Assembly: GCA_035995985.1 (NCBI GenBank)
Contig: DASYJY010000055.1
Location: 1-38,440, forward strand
Origin: JADGNZ01 sp035995985
GTDB taxonomy: Bacteria > Acidobacteriota > Thermoanaerobaculia > Gp7-AA8
DNA: 38,440 bases
Direction: 5' to 3'
A model generated the notes under the pieces. It was not told the origin of the DNA, ran no database searches, and was given only the letters and a program-made list of their open reading frames with translations. Numbering within the stretch: the stretch's first letter is position 1; the number at the start of each line of letters is the position of its first letter. The translations under genes were made by a program, and so were the position numbers. This document shows, one piece after another, positions 1-7,392 of this stretch.

Positions 1-68
1 GATATTAACTGCTGGAGAGAATCTGGCAGGAAATTGAGCGAGTAACCGTATGATCCGCGTTGAGCGGC

Positions 69-214
69 CTGACTTTCAGGAACGGCAAAGTCCTTGGCGA
101 GCCGATGGACATCCCCGGCGTCGAACGGATGTCTCGTTCTACGATTTGGAAGGCAACCGGGTGAGCATGTTGAAGGCGTTGCCGCGCATGGACGTGCGTC
201 CGAAGTCGCAGTAA
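69..214 (+). pseudogene. Remnant of a VOC/glyoxalase-fold protein C-terminus, frameshifted
   Basis: Two overlapping frames together spell the end of a VOC (glyoxalase/bleomycin-resistance fold) protein. One frame (about 69-126) reads LTFRNGKVLGEPMDIPGVE and the next frame (about 131-214) reads VSFYDLEGNRVSML and continues to a TAA at 212-214. In VOC proteins these pieces are normally contiguous, so one base appears to be missing near 128. The upstream part also fails: the first frame meets a stop at 51-53, so the N-terminal half is absent or out of frame at the window edge. It is either a decayed gene or a sequencing error near a contig end. Family assignment rests on motif memory only. Confidence 0.4.
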
Positions 215-230
215 GACGTCACGCCGGGCG

Positions 231-1175
231 CTACTTCGTCCTTTTCACGAACTCCGCGTCGATGCCGTGGATCTTCATCTCCACGAGTTTCTCGACCGGG
301 ATGTTGGCGAAGCCGGCGTTTTTCAAGTCGCGGATGTAGCTCGGCGATACGCCGTGGATGCGCATCGAGACGAGGTCGTCGGCGGAGAGATTGGCGTAGC
401 CGAGATCGCGCAGATCGCGGACGTAGTTGACCGAAGCGCCGTGGATTCGCAGGGCGACGAGGTTGTCGGAGCCGAGGTCGCGGACGCCAAGCTCCTTCAT
501 CCCTTTGATGAACTCCGGCGACACACCGTGGATGCGGAAGGCGACGAGATCGCCGGCGTCGGGTTGGTAGCCGAGCGCGCGGAGGTCGCGAATGAACGAA
601 GGTGTAGCCCCATGGATTCGGAACGCGATCAGATCGCCGGCGTCAGGTTTGTAGCCGAGCGTGTTGATCTCGCGGACGAAGTCGGGAGTGGCGCCGTGGA
701 TGCGGAAGGCGACGTATTGATCGAGGTCTTCGCGGTAGCCGAGCGACTGCATCTCTTTGATGAAGCTCGACGAGACGTCGTGGACGGCCAGCGTGAAGAG
801 GTGCTCGTCATCGAGATCGCTGGCGGCCACTCCGAGGCTGCGCAGAGTCGAGGCATAGGCGGAGTTTGGCTCGAAGGTGAAGCGGCCGACGCCGTCGCCA
901 TGCTGGAACGTGCCGGTGAAGTGAAGCGTGCCGGCTTCGCGAACCATGCGAAAGTCGACAGGCGTGTCGGCGTTCGCGTCGATCTGCGCGGTGGTCAAGC
1001 CGGTGAACGCTGAACGTTCGATCGGATGGCTGTTCTGATTGTGATCGCTGATCATTTCGATCTGCATGCGGCCGTCTTCGCGCTGGCTGAGATGCCAGGC
1101 GCCATGCGGCGACGCAGCGCGCGCGGTGAAGGCGGCGAGAAAAAAGAACAGAGCAAGAGCTAGAGAACGGCGCAT
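231..1175 (-). CDS. Secreted repeat protein partnered with BlaR1
   Basis: This 314-residue protein has a clear signal peptide (MRRSLALALFFFLAAFTARA) and no obvious membrane anchor, so it is probably periplasmic. From about residue 115 to the end it consists of seven or so tandem repeats of 26-28 residues with the pattern [L/V]-x-x-[F/M]-[R/K]-I-H-G-[A/V]-[T/S]-P-x-[F/Y]-[I/V]-R-[D/E]-[L/M]-x-x-[L/A]-G-[Y/F]. The same repeat type forms the C-terminal part of the BlaR1 homologue encoded just upstream in the same direction, 67 bp away. The start has a good ribosome-binding site (GAGGAG, read on the minus strand). The gene is likely the third member of a blaI-blaR1 operon. The function is unknown; the shared repeats suggest that it binds the sensor or the same ligand. 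Confidence 0.75.
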   Translation of the reverse strand: MRRSLALALFFFLAAFTARAASPHGAWHLSQREDGRMQIEMISDHNQNSHPIERSAFTGLTTAQIDANADTPVDFRMVREAGTLHFTGTFQHGDGVGRFTFEPNSAYASTLRSLGVAASDLDDEHLFTLAVHDVSSSFIKEMQSLGYREDLDQYVAFRIHGATPDFVREINTLGYKPDAGDLIAFRIHGATPSFIRDLRALGYQPDAGDLVAFRIHGVSPEFIKGMKELGVRDLGSDNLVALRIHGASVNYVRDLRDLGYANLSADDLVSMRIHGVSPSYIRDLKNAGFANIPVEKLVEMKIHGIDAEFVKRTK

Positions 1176-1242
1176 TGGTATCTCCTCGGCTTGTAGGACG
1201 CCCGTGAAGGGCGTCCTGTTAGAAGGTTTCGAAAGAAAGCCG

Positions 1243-3258
1243 CTACTTCACTTTGTACTTGGCCAGGTCGCGAATGAAATCGGCGTTCACGCCCATCGCG
1301 GCCATCCGCACGAGGTCATTGACGGAGAGGTTCGTGTAGCCCGCGTCGTTGAGCGACTTGATGAATTCGGGACGAATGCCCTGAGCCCTCAGTTCGACCA
1401 ATTCCCTCGGTGTGAGATTGCGGTAGCCGGCGTCCGTCATGAGCTTGACGTATGACGGTGTAACGCCCATCACACGCATCTCGCTGAGCTGCTTCGTGGT
1501 GAGGTTGGCGTAGCCCGCGGCGCGCATCTGCGAGAGGTATTCGCCGGTGACGCCGATGGCGCGCAGTTCGGTGACGTTGCGCGCGCTGTCGAATTTGATG
1601 CCGGCATCGCGGAGCGACTTCAGGTACTCGGGCGTGACGCCGACCGCGCGCATCTCGGCGATTTCGTCAAGGGACAACTCGCCTAGTCCGGCGCTGCGCA
1701 TCGTGTCGATGTACGCGGGCGTGACTCCGGCGGCGCGCAGTTCGATCAGGTCGTCGACCGTGAGCTTGCCGCCTTCGCCAATGTGACGACGCCGATGACG
1801 ATCAGGGCGGGACGTGGGTGCGTCGGGAGGATCCGGGGGATCGGGAACCTGGAGGTCGTCGAGGTTGATGTTCGCCAAGGCACGCATGGCGAGGCGCGGT
1901 GCGACTCTGGCGATCGCGCGAGCGGCGGGCGCGAATGCCATCGGGGCGATCATCGGAGTGTTTCCGCTGATGCCTTCCGAGATTCCGTCAGCGATTCCGC
2001 CGGCAACGCCACCAGCAACGCCGCCAGCGATTCCGCCAGCAACTCCTGCGATTCTCGGCGCGATCGCAGGAATGACGTTGTCGTCCATGTCATCAGCTTC
2101 CGGCGTTTCCGGATCATCACTGATGTTTTCTTCGTCCGCGGCGTTGTCGGCCTTGACGTCGACCGTGGTTTGCGATGCCTGCGGTTTCGGAGTCGGTGTG
2201 TCCGCTTTCTGTTGCTGTCCGCGGATCGGCAGCGACGGAGCGATGATCAGCGCGAGGAGGACGGTGAGCAGTGCCGCGCCGGCGACGAAGCGCGACGGCG
2301 CATTCGGCGATTCGGCGCGCGCGCCGGCCAGGCGGCGGATGCGGCCGATGAGCGAGCCGCCGTTCGCGGCGACGAACGCCTGCGCATCTTCGACACGCAG
2401 TTCTTCGAGGCGGGTGAGGGCGCGGGCGTAGACGAGCGGCTTGCCCGAGACCGAGACCGCGACGTCATCGCAGCAGTGCTCGCGCTCGACGCGGATGCGG
2501 TTCGAAATCCACCACACGGCCGGATGGTAGAAGAGCAGCGTCTCGACGACGGCCTGCATAAGATTAACGAAGAAGTCGTTGCGGCGAATGTGCGCCAGCT
2601 CGTGCGCGAGGATCATCTCCATCTGTTCGGTGGAGAGTCCCGTCAGCGACGTTGCGGGCAGGAGGACGACCGGCCGCAGCCAGCCGATGACGGTCGGCAC
2701 TTCCACCGCGGCCGATTCGAGAAGTTGCACGGCGCGGCGGAGTTTCAGCGCGTGCGCAAGACGCCGCGCGCTGCTCTGCCATTCGGGCGCCGCCTCGGTC
2801 GCGTTCTTCTTGGCGATCGAATGCGCGCGCAGCCATCCGAAGAGAAGGCGGATGGACAGCAGCAGAACGCCGGTCAGCCAGACCAGGACGATCTGCGGGA
2901 GGTGCGACTTCGTGAAGGAGGCGAGGAGCGCCAGTCGCGATTCCGGTGCGGAGGTTGTCGGCTCTGCGGTGAATGTTACGGTGCCTGTCTGCACCGGCGC
3001 GAAGCTGACCTCGCGATCGGTCGCGATCTCCTGGCTTGCGTCGTAGGCGCGATATGCCGTCGCGCTACCGATCACCACCAGCAGCGCGAGCGCGCCGCAG
3101 GAGGCGAGGTAGCGCGCGTTCGCGCTCTGTTTCGAAAGGAGCGCCAGCGTCGCGGCGAGGATCGCCGCAACGAGCACGCCCTGCCAGAGAAGATGAAGCA
3201 GTGCCCAACCGATGGCCTGAGCGAGTGGAGTGCCGAGGAGTGTGCTGATCGTATTCAT
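1243..3258 (-). CDS. blaR1: BlaR1-family M56 membrane metallopeptidase with a repeat-type sensor tail
   Basis: This 671-residue protein matches the BlaR1/MecR1 M56 family, membrane zinc peptidases that relay a signal by causing cleavage of the BlaI repressor. N-terminal hydrophobic segments lie near residues 13-41, 50-70 and 121-145. The zinc motif HELAH is at 219-223, followed by the E-R-E-H-C-C-D-D segment near 262-270, and a further membrane segment near 328-350. The outer part does not look like the beta-lactam-binding domain of classical BlaR1. It has an acidic linker, a low-complexity Gly/Ala/Val stretch (about 400-430), then about six tandem 27-28-residue repeats (roughly 495-671) of the type E-[L/M]-R-A-x-G-V-T-P-x-Y-[L/I]-x-x-[L/M]-R-x-A-G. 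Its ATG overlaps the blaI stop (ATGA, 3255-3258), so the two are translationally coupled. The signal sensed is unknown. Confidence 0.9.
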   Translation of the reverse strand: MNTISTLLGTPLAQAIGWALLHLLWQGVLVAAILAATLALLSKQSANARYLASCGALALLVVIGSATAYRAYDASQEIATDREVSFAPVQTGTVTFTAEPTTSAPESRLALLASFTKSHLPQIVLVWLTGVLLLSIRLLFGWLRAHSIAKKNATEAAPEWQSSARRLAHALKLRRAVQLLESAAVEVPTVIGWLRPVVLLPATSLTGLSTEQMEMILAHELAHIRRNDFFVNLMQAVVETLLFYHPAVWWISNRIRVEREHCCDDVAVSVSGKPLVYARALTRLEELRVEDAQAFVAANGGSLIGRIRRLAGARAESPNAPSRFVAGAALLTVLLALIIAPSLPIRGQQQKADTPTPKPQASQTTVDVKADNAADEENISDDPETPEADDMDDNVIPAIAPRIAGVAGGIAGGVAGGVAGGIADGISEGISGNTPMIAPMAFAPAARAIARVAPRLAMRALANINLDDLQVPDPPDPPDAPTSRPDRHRRRHIGEGGKLTVDDLIELRAAGVTPAYIDTMRSAGLGELSLDEIAEMRAVGVTPEYLKSLRDAGIKFDSARNVTELRAIGVTGEYLSQMRAAGYANLTTKQLSEMRVMGVTPSYVKLMTDAGYRNLTPRELVELRAQGIRPEFIKSLNDAGYTNLSVNDLVRMAAMGVNADFIRDLAKYKVK

Positions 3259-3644
3259 CGCGATTCTCCTTCGAGGGTGTCGAGCAGTTCGCGGATCGCG
3301 TTCAGCTCGGCGGCGTTTGCTTTGCGTCCGGAGAGGGCCTGCATGACCAGCTTCGTGGCCGATCCGCCAAAGGCGCGCTCGGCCAGATCGGTCAGGAGCT
3401 GGCGCTGCGTCTTCTGTTCGCCGTAACGCGATTCATAGACGTGCGCGCGCTCGCTCTCGTCGCGGACGACGAGCCCTTTCTCGGTCATGATCTGCAGGAG
3501 TTTGAGGACGGTGGTGTAGCCGGTGGCGCCATCCTTGTTGAGCTGCTCGTGGACCTCGCGGACGGTGCTCGGTCCGCGCTCCCAGAGCACTCCCAGGATG
3601 GCCAGTTCGGAGTCGGTAGGTCGTGGTGGCTGTCGATCGCTCAT
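3255..3644 (-). CDS. blaI: BlaI/MecI-family transcriptional repressor
   Basis: This 129-residue protein has the BlaI/MecI/CopY winged-helix fold: the segment LAILGVLWERGPSTVREV followed by GYTTVLKLLQIMTEKGLV is typical, and the C-terminal half resembles the dimerisation region. Family members repress their own operon until the partner BlaR1 peptidase is activated. I chose the start at MSDRQPPRPTDSE because it has a good ribosome-binding site (AGAGGAAA, minus strand) and follows the promoter at 3670-3697; an upstream in-frame ATG lies within the -10 region of that promoter. The stop overlaps the blaR1 ATG by four bases. Two palindromes in the promoter are the probable autoregulatory operators. 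Confidence 0.92.
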   Translation of the reverse strand: MSDRQPPRPTDSELAILGVLWERGPSTVREVHEQLNKDGATGYTTVLKLLQIMTEKGLVVRDESERAHVYESRYGEQKTQRQLLTDLAERAFGGSATKLVMQALSGRKANAAELNAIRELLDTLEGESR

Positions 3645-3669
3645 GATGATTTCCTCTTGTACGCAGCCA

Positions 3670-3710
3670 ATCATACGAAGTTTTTCGTCGATGTCAACGA
3701 AGAGTTTCGT
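3670..3710 (-). promoter_or_regulatory. blaI promoter with two palindromic operators
   Basis: On the minus strand TTGACA (3697-3692) and TATGAT (3675-3670) are separated by 16 bp, close to the sigma70 consensus, about 26 bp upstream of the blaI start. Two 14-bp palindromes of the form ACGAA-N4-TTCGT occur at 3675-3688 and 3697-3710. The first fills most of the -35/-10 spacer and touches the -10 box; the second abuts the -35 box. Their centres are 22 bp apart, about two helical turns, so two dimers could bind the same DNA face. They are the natural candidates for BlaI binding sites. The sequences are seen directly; binding is inferred. Confidence 0.75.
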
Positions 3711-3752
3711 ATGTCGGTGTCAAAAGGCGCGGTAGCCGTTTGCGGCCGCGTG

Positions 3753-4742
3753 CTACGACTGGGCTCGAGTGGCGATGAGGCCGATCACCATCAGCAGAGC
3801 GCAGAGCGCGATGAGCGCGTCACGTCCGATGGCCGGAACGTTGCCGGCTGGCGTCGCGGTGGCGTTGTCGGTCGCGATGCCGAAAATGGCGAAGGAGCCA
3901 CTGCCGGCCGTCACCGTCACAACCGGCGCGCTGGAAGCGGAGAACGGCGCGGTATAGACCGTGACCGTGGCGTTGGAAAGGTTCCCGATATACAGCCGGC
4001 CGCTCAGATCCGACGCCGCACCCTCCGGCGTATTGATGCCGTTGGTGATCAAGAACGCTGGTGTGCTGGCTGCCGTCAAGGGGAGGTTGTAGACATCGAC
4101 CTTCCCGAAGGTTCCGGCCACGTCGTTGACGAAGAGCTGATTTCCGATGATGGTCAGTTGCCGGTACGCGGAGGTCGGGATGCCAGGCGTGATGATCGGC
4201 GCGCCGGTGTATGGCGGCGCGTAAACATAGAGATTGCTGACGCCGCCGGAGTTACTGAGGTAGAGATTCTGCGCGGCATCGAAGCCAAGACCGATGAAAG
4301 CAGTGCCCGCGACTGTGATTGTCTGCGATGGCGTGCTGGCGTTGGTGAACGGCGGTGCGAAGCGATTGACTTTGGTGCTGCCCGTCGCCGCGAAGAAGTC
4401 GCCCGAAGGGAGGAAGGCGATCTGGCCATTGTTCGAAGCGCCGCCGTTGGAGAATGTCGCCGCGGGAACACTGGCACCGCTGAGCGGCGGATTGAAGAAC
4501 TGGATGTTTCCCCCAAGCAGGCCGACAGCCATGCCGCCACTCGCGTTGATTGCCATGGAGAGGACGCTGTTCGCGGGCACTTTGAAGTTCGGTGTGGAAG
4601 CGTTGGTGACCGGGATTGTGTACTGCTGCACGCCGCCGGCAACGTTGTCGTCGCCCACGTACAGATGCTGCTGCGCGGCGACCGGCAGAATGGCAATCGC
4701 GCAGAAAACTCCGTACGTCATCAGGTTCGTTAAACGCGTCAT
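3753..4742 (-). CDS. Secreted beta-propeller-like protein with an IPTL-CTERM-like anchor
   Basis: This is a 329-residue exported protein. It starts at MTRLTNL after a strong ribosome-binding site (GGGAGGAG) and has a signal peptide ending near VAAQQ. The body contains recurring segments such as [L/I]Y[V/I]GN, PPFTNASTPSQT and PLTAASTP, resembling YncE/NHL-type propeller repeats rich in small and polar residues. The C-terminus (NVPAIGRDALIALCALL and following) is a short Pro-containing motif, one hydrophobic helix and a basic tail ending in RAQS. This resembles the IPTL-CTERM class of C-terminal sorting signals, although the exact IPTL motif is not present. It probably sits at the cell surface. 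No enzymatic motif was seen and no neighbour clarifies its role. Confidence 0.7.
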   Translation of the reverse strand: MTRLTNLMTYGVFCAIAILPVAAQQHLYVGDDNVAGGVQQYTIPVTNASTPNFKVPANSVLSMAINASGGMAVGLLGGNIQFFNPPLSGASVPAATFSNGGASNNGQIAFLPSGDFFAATGSTKVNRFAPPFTNASTPSQTITVAGTAFIGLGFDAAQNLYLSNSGGVSNLYVYAPPYTGAPIITPGIPTSAYRQLTIIGNQLFVNDVAGTFGKVDVYNLPLTAASTPAFLITNGINTPEGAASDLSGRLYIGNLSNATVTVYTAPFSASSAPVVTVTAGSGSFAIFGIATDNATATPAGNVPAIGRDALIALCALLMVIGLIATRAQS

Positions 4743-4822
4743 CAGTAACTCCTCCCGATCCGATAGCCGGACTCGACAGCAAAGGACGGTACACGTCCCG
4801 CCGGAGAAAGTGAAGAAGTTTG

Positions 4823-5215
4823 CTACCTGACCAGAGCCGTAGGCATGACGAACGTGCGCCTGGCGAGAGGGGAGTCGAGCGTTTGCTGGTCGTAGTACCG
4901 GTTGAGGATGGATGGCTTCCACGCGAAGAGATCCGCGTTTGCCGTTGCGAATGAATCAAAATCGCCGGCGGGATTCCGCTCCATCCGTTCGTGAATCAGC
5001 AGCAGGTACGCCCACGTGATCGTCTCGTGATACAGGCCGTCTGCGCCGTTGTGCGCGGCGAACCGTTTGAGCGAGGTAGTGAAACGCGTCAGTGCTTCGA
5101 GCAGCGGCACATCGCGGAGATAGATCCAGGCCAACCGGACGTGATCGCCATGATGAAAGTCGTCGCCGGAAATCTCACAGCGCTCAAACGCGGCGGCAAA
5201 ATCGCGATCGTTCAT
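4823..5215 (-). CDS. Conserved protein of unknown function (FHHGDH motif)
   Basis: This 130-residue soluble protein belongs to a family I recognise by pattern but cannot name. It has FHHGDHVRLAWIYL near residues 20-33, a central LKRFAAHNGADGLYHETIT segment, and a C-terminal NRYYDQQTLDSPLARRTFVMP. The conserved His/Asp cluster and the YHET motif suggest a metal or small-molecule site. No signal peptide or membrane helix is present. Its ATG overlaps by four bases (ATGA, 5212-5215) the stop of the small ribbon-helix-helix-like gene upstream, so the two are likely co-translated. The function is unknown. Confidence 0.7.
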   Translation of the reverse strand: MNDRDFAAAFERCEISGDDFHHGDHVRLAWIYLRDVPLLEALTRFTTSLKRFAAHNGADGLYHETITWAYLLLIHERMERNPAGDFDSFATANADLFAWKPSILNRYYDQQTLDSPLARRTFVMPTALVR

Positions 5216-5475
5216 CTGCGTTTCCCTTTCTTCGGTTCTTCGATCAGCTTGTGAGAGTCGGCAGCGCCGAGCGTGAGGCCGTAGATCTTTTTCAGATCGG
5301 CGATCTTCTTCAGCGACTCGTCTCCGAAGGGCGTTTTCCCTTCGAAGGAGTGCAGCACGATCCCTTCAATCAGATCCCCTAGCGAGATGTCATGCACCTC
5401 GGCCATCGCTTTGAGGACTTTGAGGACGCGCTTCTCGATGCGCATGCCTGTCTGGACACGTTCAATAGTTGCCAT
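5212..5475 (-). CDS. Small ribbon-helix-helix-like protein
   Basis: This 87-residue basic protein begins MATIERVQTGMRIEKRVLK, followed by VLKAMAEVHDISLGDLIEGIV. This beta-strand plus two-helix pattern is typical of Arc/MetJ-type DNA-binding proteins, and a Lys-rich C-terminal tail (PKKGKRR) follows. I chose the start at 5475 because the extra upstream codons are arginine-rich, repeat-derived sequence. No clear Shine-Dalgarno site precedes it. GGTAC/GTACC half-sites directly upstream (5485-5507) could be its own operator. It is coupled to the next gene by an ATGA overlap. It could be an autoregulator or an antitoxin-like partner of that gene; neither is shown. Confidence 0.65.
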   Translation of the reverse strand: MATIERVQTGMRIEKRVLKVLKAMAEVHDISLGDLIEGIVLHSFEGKTPFGDESLKKIADLKKIYGLTLGAADSHKLIEEPKKGKRR

Positions 5476-5484
5476 GCGAACAAT

Positions 5485-5507
5485 GGTACCACGGTACGCA
5501 TGTACCG
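5485..5507. promoter_or_regulatory. Clustered GGTAC/GTACC half-sites upstream of the RHH-like gene
   Basis: The palindrome GGTACC (5485-5490) is followed two bases later by CGGTAC-GCAT-GTACCG (5492-5507), giving several copies of the same half-site within 23 bp. The cluster lies 10-32 bp upstream of the ATG at 5475 on the minus strand, where an autoregulatory ribbon-helix-helix protein would bind. The repeats are seen directly; the operator role is inferred. Confidence 0.45.
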
Positions 5508-5510
5508 CTG

Positions 5511-5795
5511 TCACGCGGAGTCGCGGAGACGCGGAGAGAGGCAGAGACGAAGGACGCCCGCGATGGCGAAGCAGCCGAGGAGAACGAAGAGAGCGGCGCG
5601 CCAATCCAGCTCTTTCCATCCACCAAAGTCGAGCGCCGTGGCTACGCCGCCGAGGAGGAGAGCGCCGAGGACGACGGTACAGAGCTCAACGATCCAACCG
5701 GCGGGCCTGCCGAACCGGATGTTGCGGATCGCGACGAAGACCGCTGCCGCGCACGTCATCCAGAGAGTGATTCCCATCGATTTCGAGGTTAGCAT
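5511..5795 (-). CDS. Small membrane protein, unknown function
   Basis: This protein of about 94 residues has three predicted membrane segments: ITLWMTCAAAVFVAIRN, IVELCTVVLGALLLGGVAT and AALFVLLGCFAIAGVLRL. The start is uncertain; MLTSKSMG (5795) avoids overlap with the divergent response-regulator gene at 5836, while a start at 5837 would overlap that ATG. The last residues (LSPRLRDSA) and the stop are encoded by a copy of the CGCGGAG-type dispersed repeat found elsewhere in the window, so the natural C-terminus may have been replaced. No family was recognised. Confidence 0.55.
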   Translation of the reverse strand: MLTSKSMGITLWMTCAAAVFVAIRNIRFGRPAGWIVELCTVVLGALLLGGVATALDFGGWKELDWRAALFVLLGCFAIAGVLRLCLSPRLRDSA

Positions 5796-5835
5796 GCCTT
5801 TCGCATGAGTCGGGTGAACGCCGAGGAGCATATCC

Positions 5836-6267
5836 ATGATGACCGAAGCAGCAAGACAGTCGAACGACGTGAACAAGATCCTCGCCATCGAAGATGACCC
5901 CGAGGTCCTGGCGCTCTACAAGTCGTACCTGCAGAAGCGCGGCTACGAGGTGCTCTCGGCCACCGGCGCGAGCGAAGGGATGTCATTGCTGCAACGCAAT
6001 CCCGACACGCGTCTGATCCTGCTCGACCTCAACCTCCCCGGCGGCATGAGCGGCGAGGAGTGGATCGCCTGGTTCATCGCGCAGGGGAAGCAGACGCCGG
6101 TCGTGGTCGCATCAGGCAAGGGCGACATCCTCACCATCACCAAGGGCAACAACCGCACCGCCGCGCTCACGAAACCATTTCACATGGAAGAGCTGCAGGA
6201 GTTGATCGAAGTGCTGCTCGCCGAGAACTGGCACGATCAGGTGAGCGTGGACAAGAAAACGCATTGA
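5836..6267 (+). CDS. Stand-alone response regulator receiver protein
   Basis: This 143-residue protein is a single CheY-like receiver domain. Acidic residues lie at E19-D20-D21, the phosphoacceptor Asp is at 64 (ILLDLN), Ser 93 follows the VVVAS strand, and the conserved Lys is at 113 (LTKPF). There is no output domain, so it would act by protein-protein contact like CheY or Spo0F. GAGGAG lies 7 bp before the first ATG; a second ATG follows immediately, so the true start may be either. No histidine kinase is adjacent. Confidence 0.88.
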   Translation: MMTEAARQSNDVNKILAIEDDPEVLALYKSYLQKRGYEVLSATGASEGMSLLQRNPDTRLILLDLNLPGGMSGEEWIAWFIAQGKQTPVVVASGKGDILTITKGNNRTAALTKPFHMEELQELIEVLLAENWHDQVSVDKKTH

Positions 6268-6278
6268 GGCGCACTGCT

Positions 6279-6509
6279 TCACCCATCGTTTCCGATTGCT
6301 TCCACCGGGCAGTTGTCCAGCGCGTCTTTCGACAGCGTCTCTTCTTCCGGTGTCTCCGGTTGTTTGTAGACGTAGGAGAAACCTTCCTCGTCGTTGCGCT
6401 GAAAGTTGGCCGGCGCGGTTTCTCGGCAGAGATCGCAATCGATACACTGCGTATCGACGTAGTACCGCCCGGGTACCTGTCCCGGCACCCTGTCGTTGGG
6501 ATCAGCCAT
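6279..6509 (-). CDS. Small single-cluster [4Fe-4S] ferredoxin
   Basis: This 76-residue protein is a short electron carrier. Cysteines at 22, 25 and 28 (CIDCDLC) and at 67 (NCPVEAI) make the classical CxxCxxC...CP pattern for one [4Fe-4S] cluster; the second cluster of clostridial-type ferredoxins is absent. It is acidic, as usual for ferredoxins. The start at MADPNDRV follows a GGAGA element about 10 bases upstream; longer frames add only a non-ferredoxin extension. It is cytoplasmic, with partners not encoded nearby. Its 3' end faces the receiver gene with an 11-bp gap. Confidence 0.88.
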   Translation of the reverse strand: MADPNDRVPGQVPGRYYVDTQCIDCDLCRETAPANFQRNDEEGFSYVYKQPETPEEETLSKDALDNCPVEAIGNDG

Positions 6510-6613
6510 TCGTAAGTTGTCTCCGTGAAACGCCGCGAGCAGCAAACGCGTCGCAGAATTGGAGGCGCGCATTGTAGCGTGCCGATGATGTTTTCAAACC
6601 TGGAGGTTTACTC

Positions 6614-7336
6614 ATGAAACGATTTCTGATCGCCGCGATCGCTACTGCAGCTTCCGTGACCGCATTCTCGCAGACCAACCCGCCGCGCGAGCCCGCGCCC
6701 GTCGATACTGTCAGCGTCACTGGCAGTGCTCGCGTCTTCACGACACCCGACCGCTTCTCCTTCAACGTTGCCGTGCAGACCATCTCGCCCACGGTCGAAG
6801 AGGCGGTGAACGAGAACAACGCGAAAGTCGCCGCCGTCATCGCCGCGCTGAAGAACGCCGGCGCGAAATCCGAGGAGATCCAGACGTCGAACTTCTCGAT
6901 CTATCCGCAGCAGGACTACAGCCAGCAGCAGCAAGGCAAACTCCCACGCCTCCTCGGCTACCAGGTTTCGAACAGCATCACCGTCACAAAGAAAGAAATC
7001 GCAAGCGCCGGAAAACTGCTGCAGGCTGCGATCGGCGCGGGCGTGAATCAATCATCGGGATTGTCGTTCTCCGTTTCCGATCCCGCTCGTGGCCGCGATG
7101 AAGGACTGCGCGCCGCCTTCGCCGACGCCCGCGCGAAAGCGTCGCTCCTGGCGCAAGCCGCCGGACGGACGCTCGGTCCAGCCATGGCCATTACCGAAGG
7201 AGGAGCATCGACTCCGCAACCGCGTCCGATGATGGGAGGCCGGGTGATGGCCGCGCAGGTCGCGTCCGAGGTGCCGGTCGAGAGCGGATCGGAAGAGTTG
7301 GCGTTTACGGTTTCGGTGTTGTTCGCGATGCGGTGA
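6614..7336 (+). CDS. SIMPL-domain (DUF541) periplasmic protein
   Basis: This 240-residue protein has a signal peptide (MKRFLIAAIATAASVTAFSQ) and a SIMPL/DUF541 domain covering the remainder. Typical features are VSVTGSARVFTTPDRFSFNV at the start, the EEIQTSNFSIYPQ motif, the VSNSITVT strand and the DARAKASLLAQAAG helix. Family members are periplasmic or outer-membrane-associated, with poorly defined stress-related roles. The start has an excellent ribosome-binding site (GGAGG, 7 bp upstream). It is monocistronic between convergent and divergent neighbours. Confidence 0.88.
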   Translation: MKRFLIAAIATAASVTAFSQTNPPREPAPVDTVSVTGSARVFTTPDRFSFNVAVQTISPTVEEAVNENNAKVAAVIAALKNAGAKSEEIQTSNFSIYPQQDYSQQQQGKLPRLLGYQVSNSITVTKKEIASAGKLLQAAIGAGVNQSSGLSFSVSDPARGRDEGLRAAFADARAKASLLAQAAGRTLGPAMAITEGGASTPQPRPMMGGRVMAAQVASEVPVESGSEELAFTVSVLFAMR

Positions 7337-7355
7337 CGTTCTGAATTTTTTCTCC

Positions 7356-7388
7356 GCTCCTCCGCGTCTCCGCGTGAACCGTCTCCCT
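7356..7388. repeat. Dispersed CTCCGCGT/CGCGGAG repeat copy
   Basis: The intergenic sequence between the SIMPL gene and the convergent AIM24-family gene contains a CTCCGCGTCTCCGCGTGAA-type repeat. Positions 7367-7388 (22 bp) are identical to the reverse complement of 16215-16236 at the 3' end of the GxxExxY gene. Related copies lie at about 5511-5545 and 16651-16678. It may act as a terminator or structured spacer; that is inferred. Confidence 0.7.
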
Positions 7389-7392
7389 CTCG

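Noticed and set aside
1783..3426. Long plus-strand frame opposite blaR1 and blaI
   Set aside because: The translation is Arg/Asp-rich low-complexity shadow sequence, while the opposite strand has full M56 and BlaI motifs.
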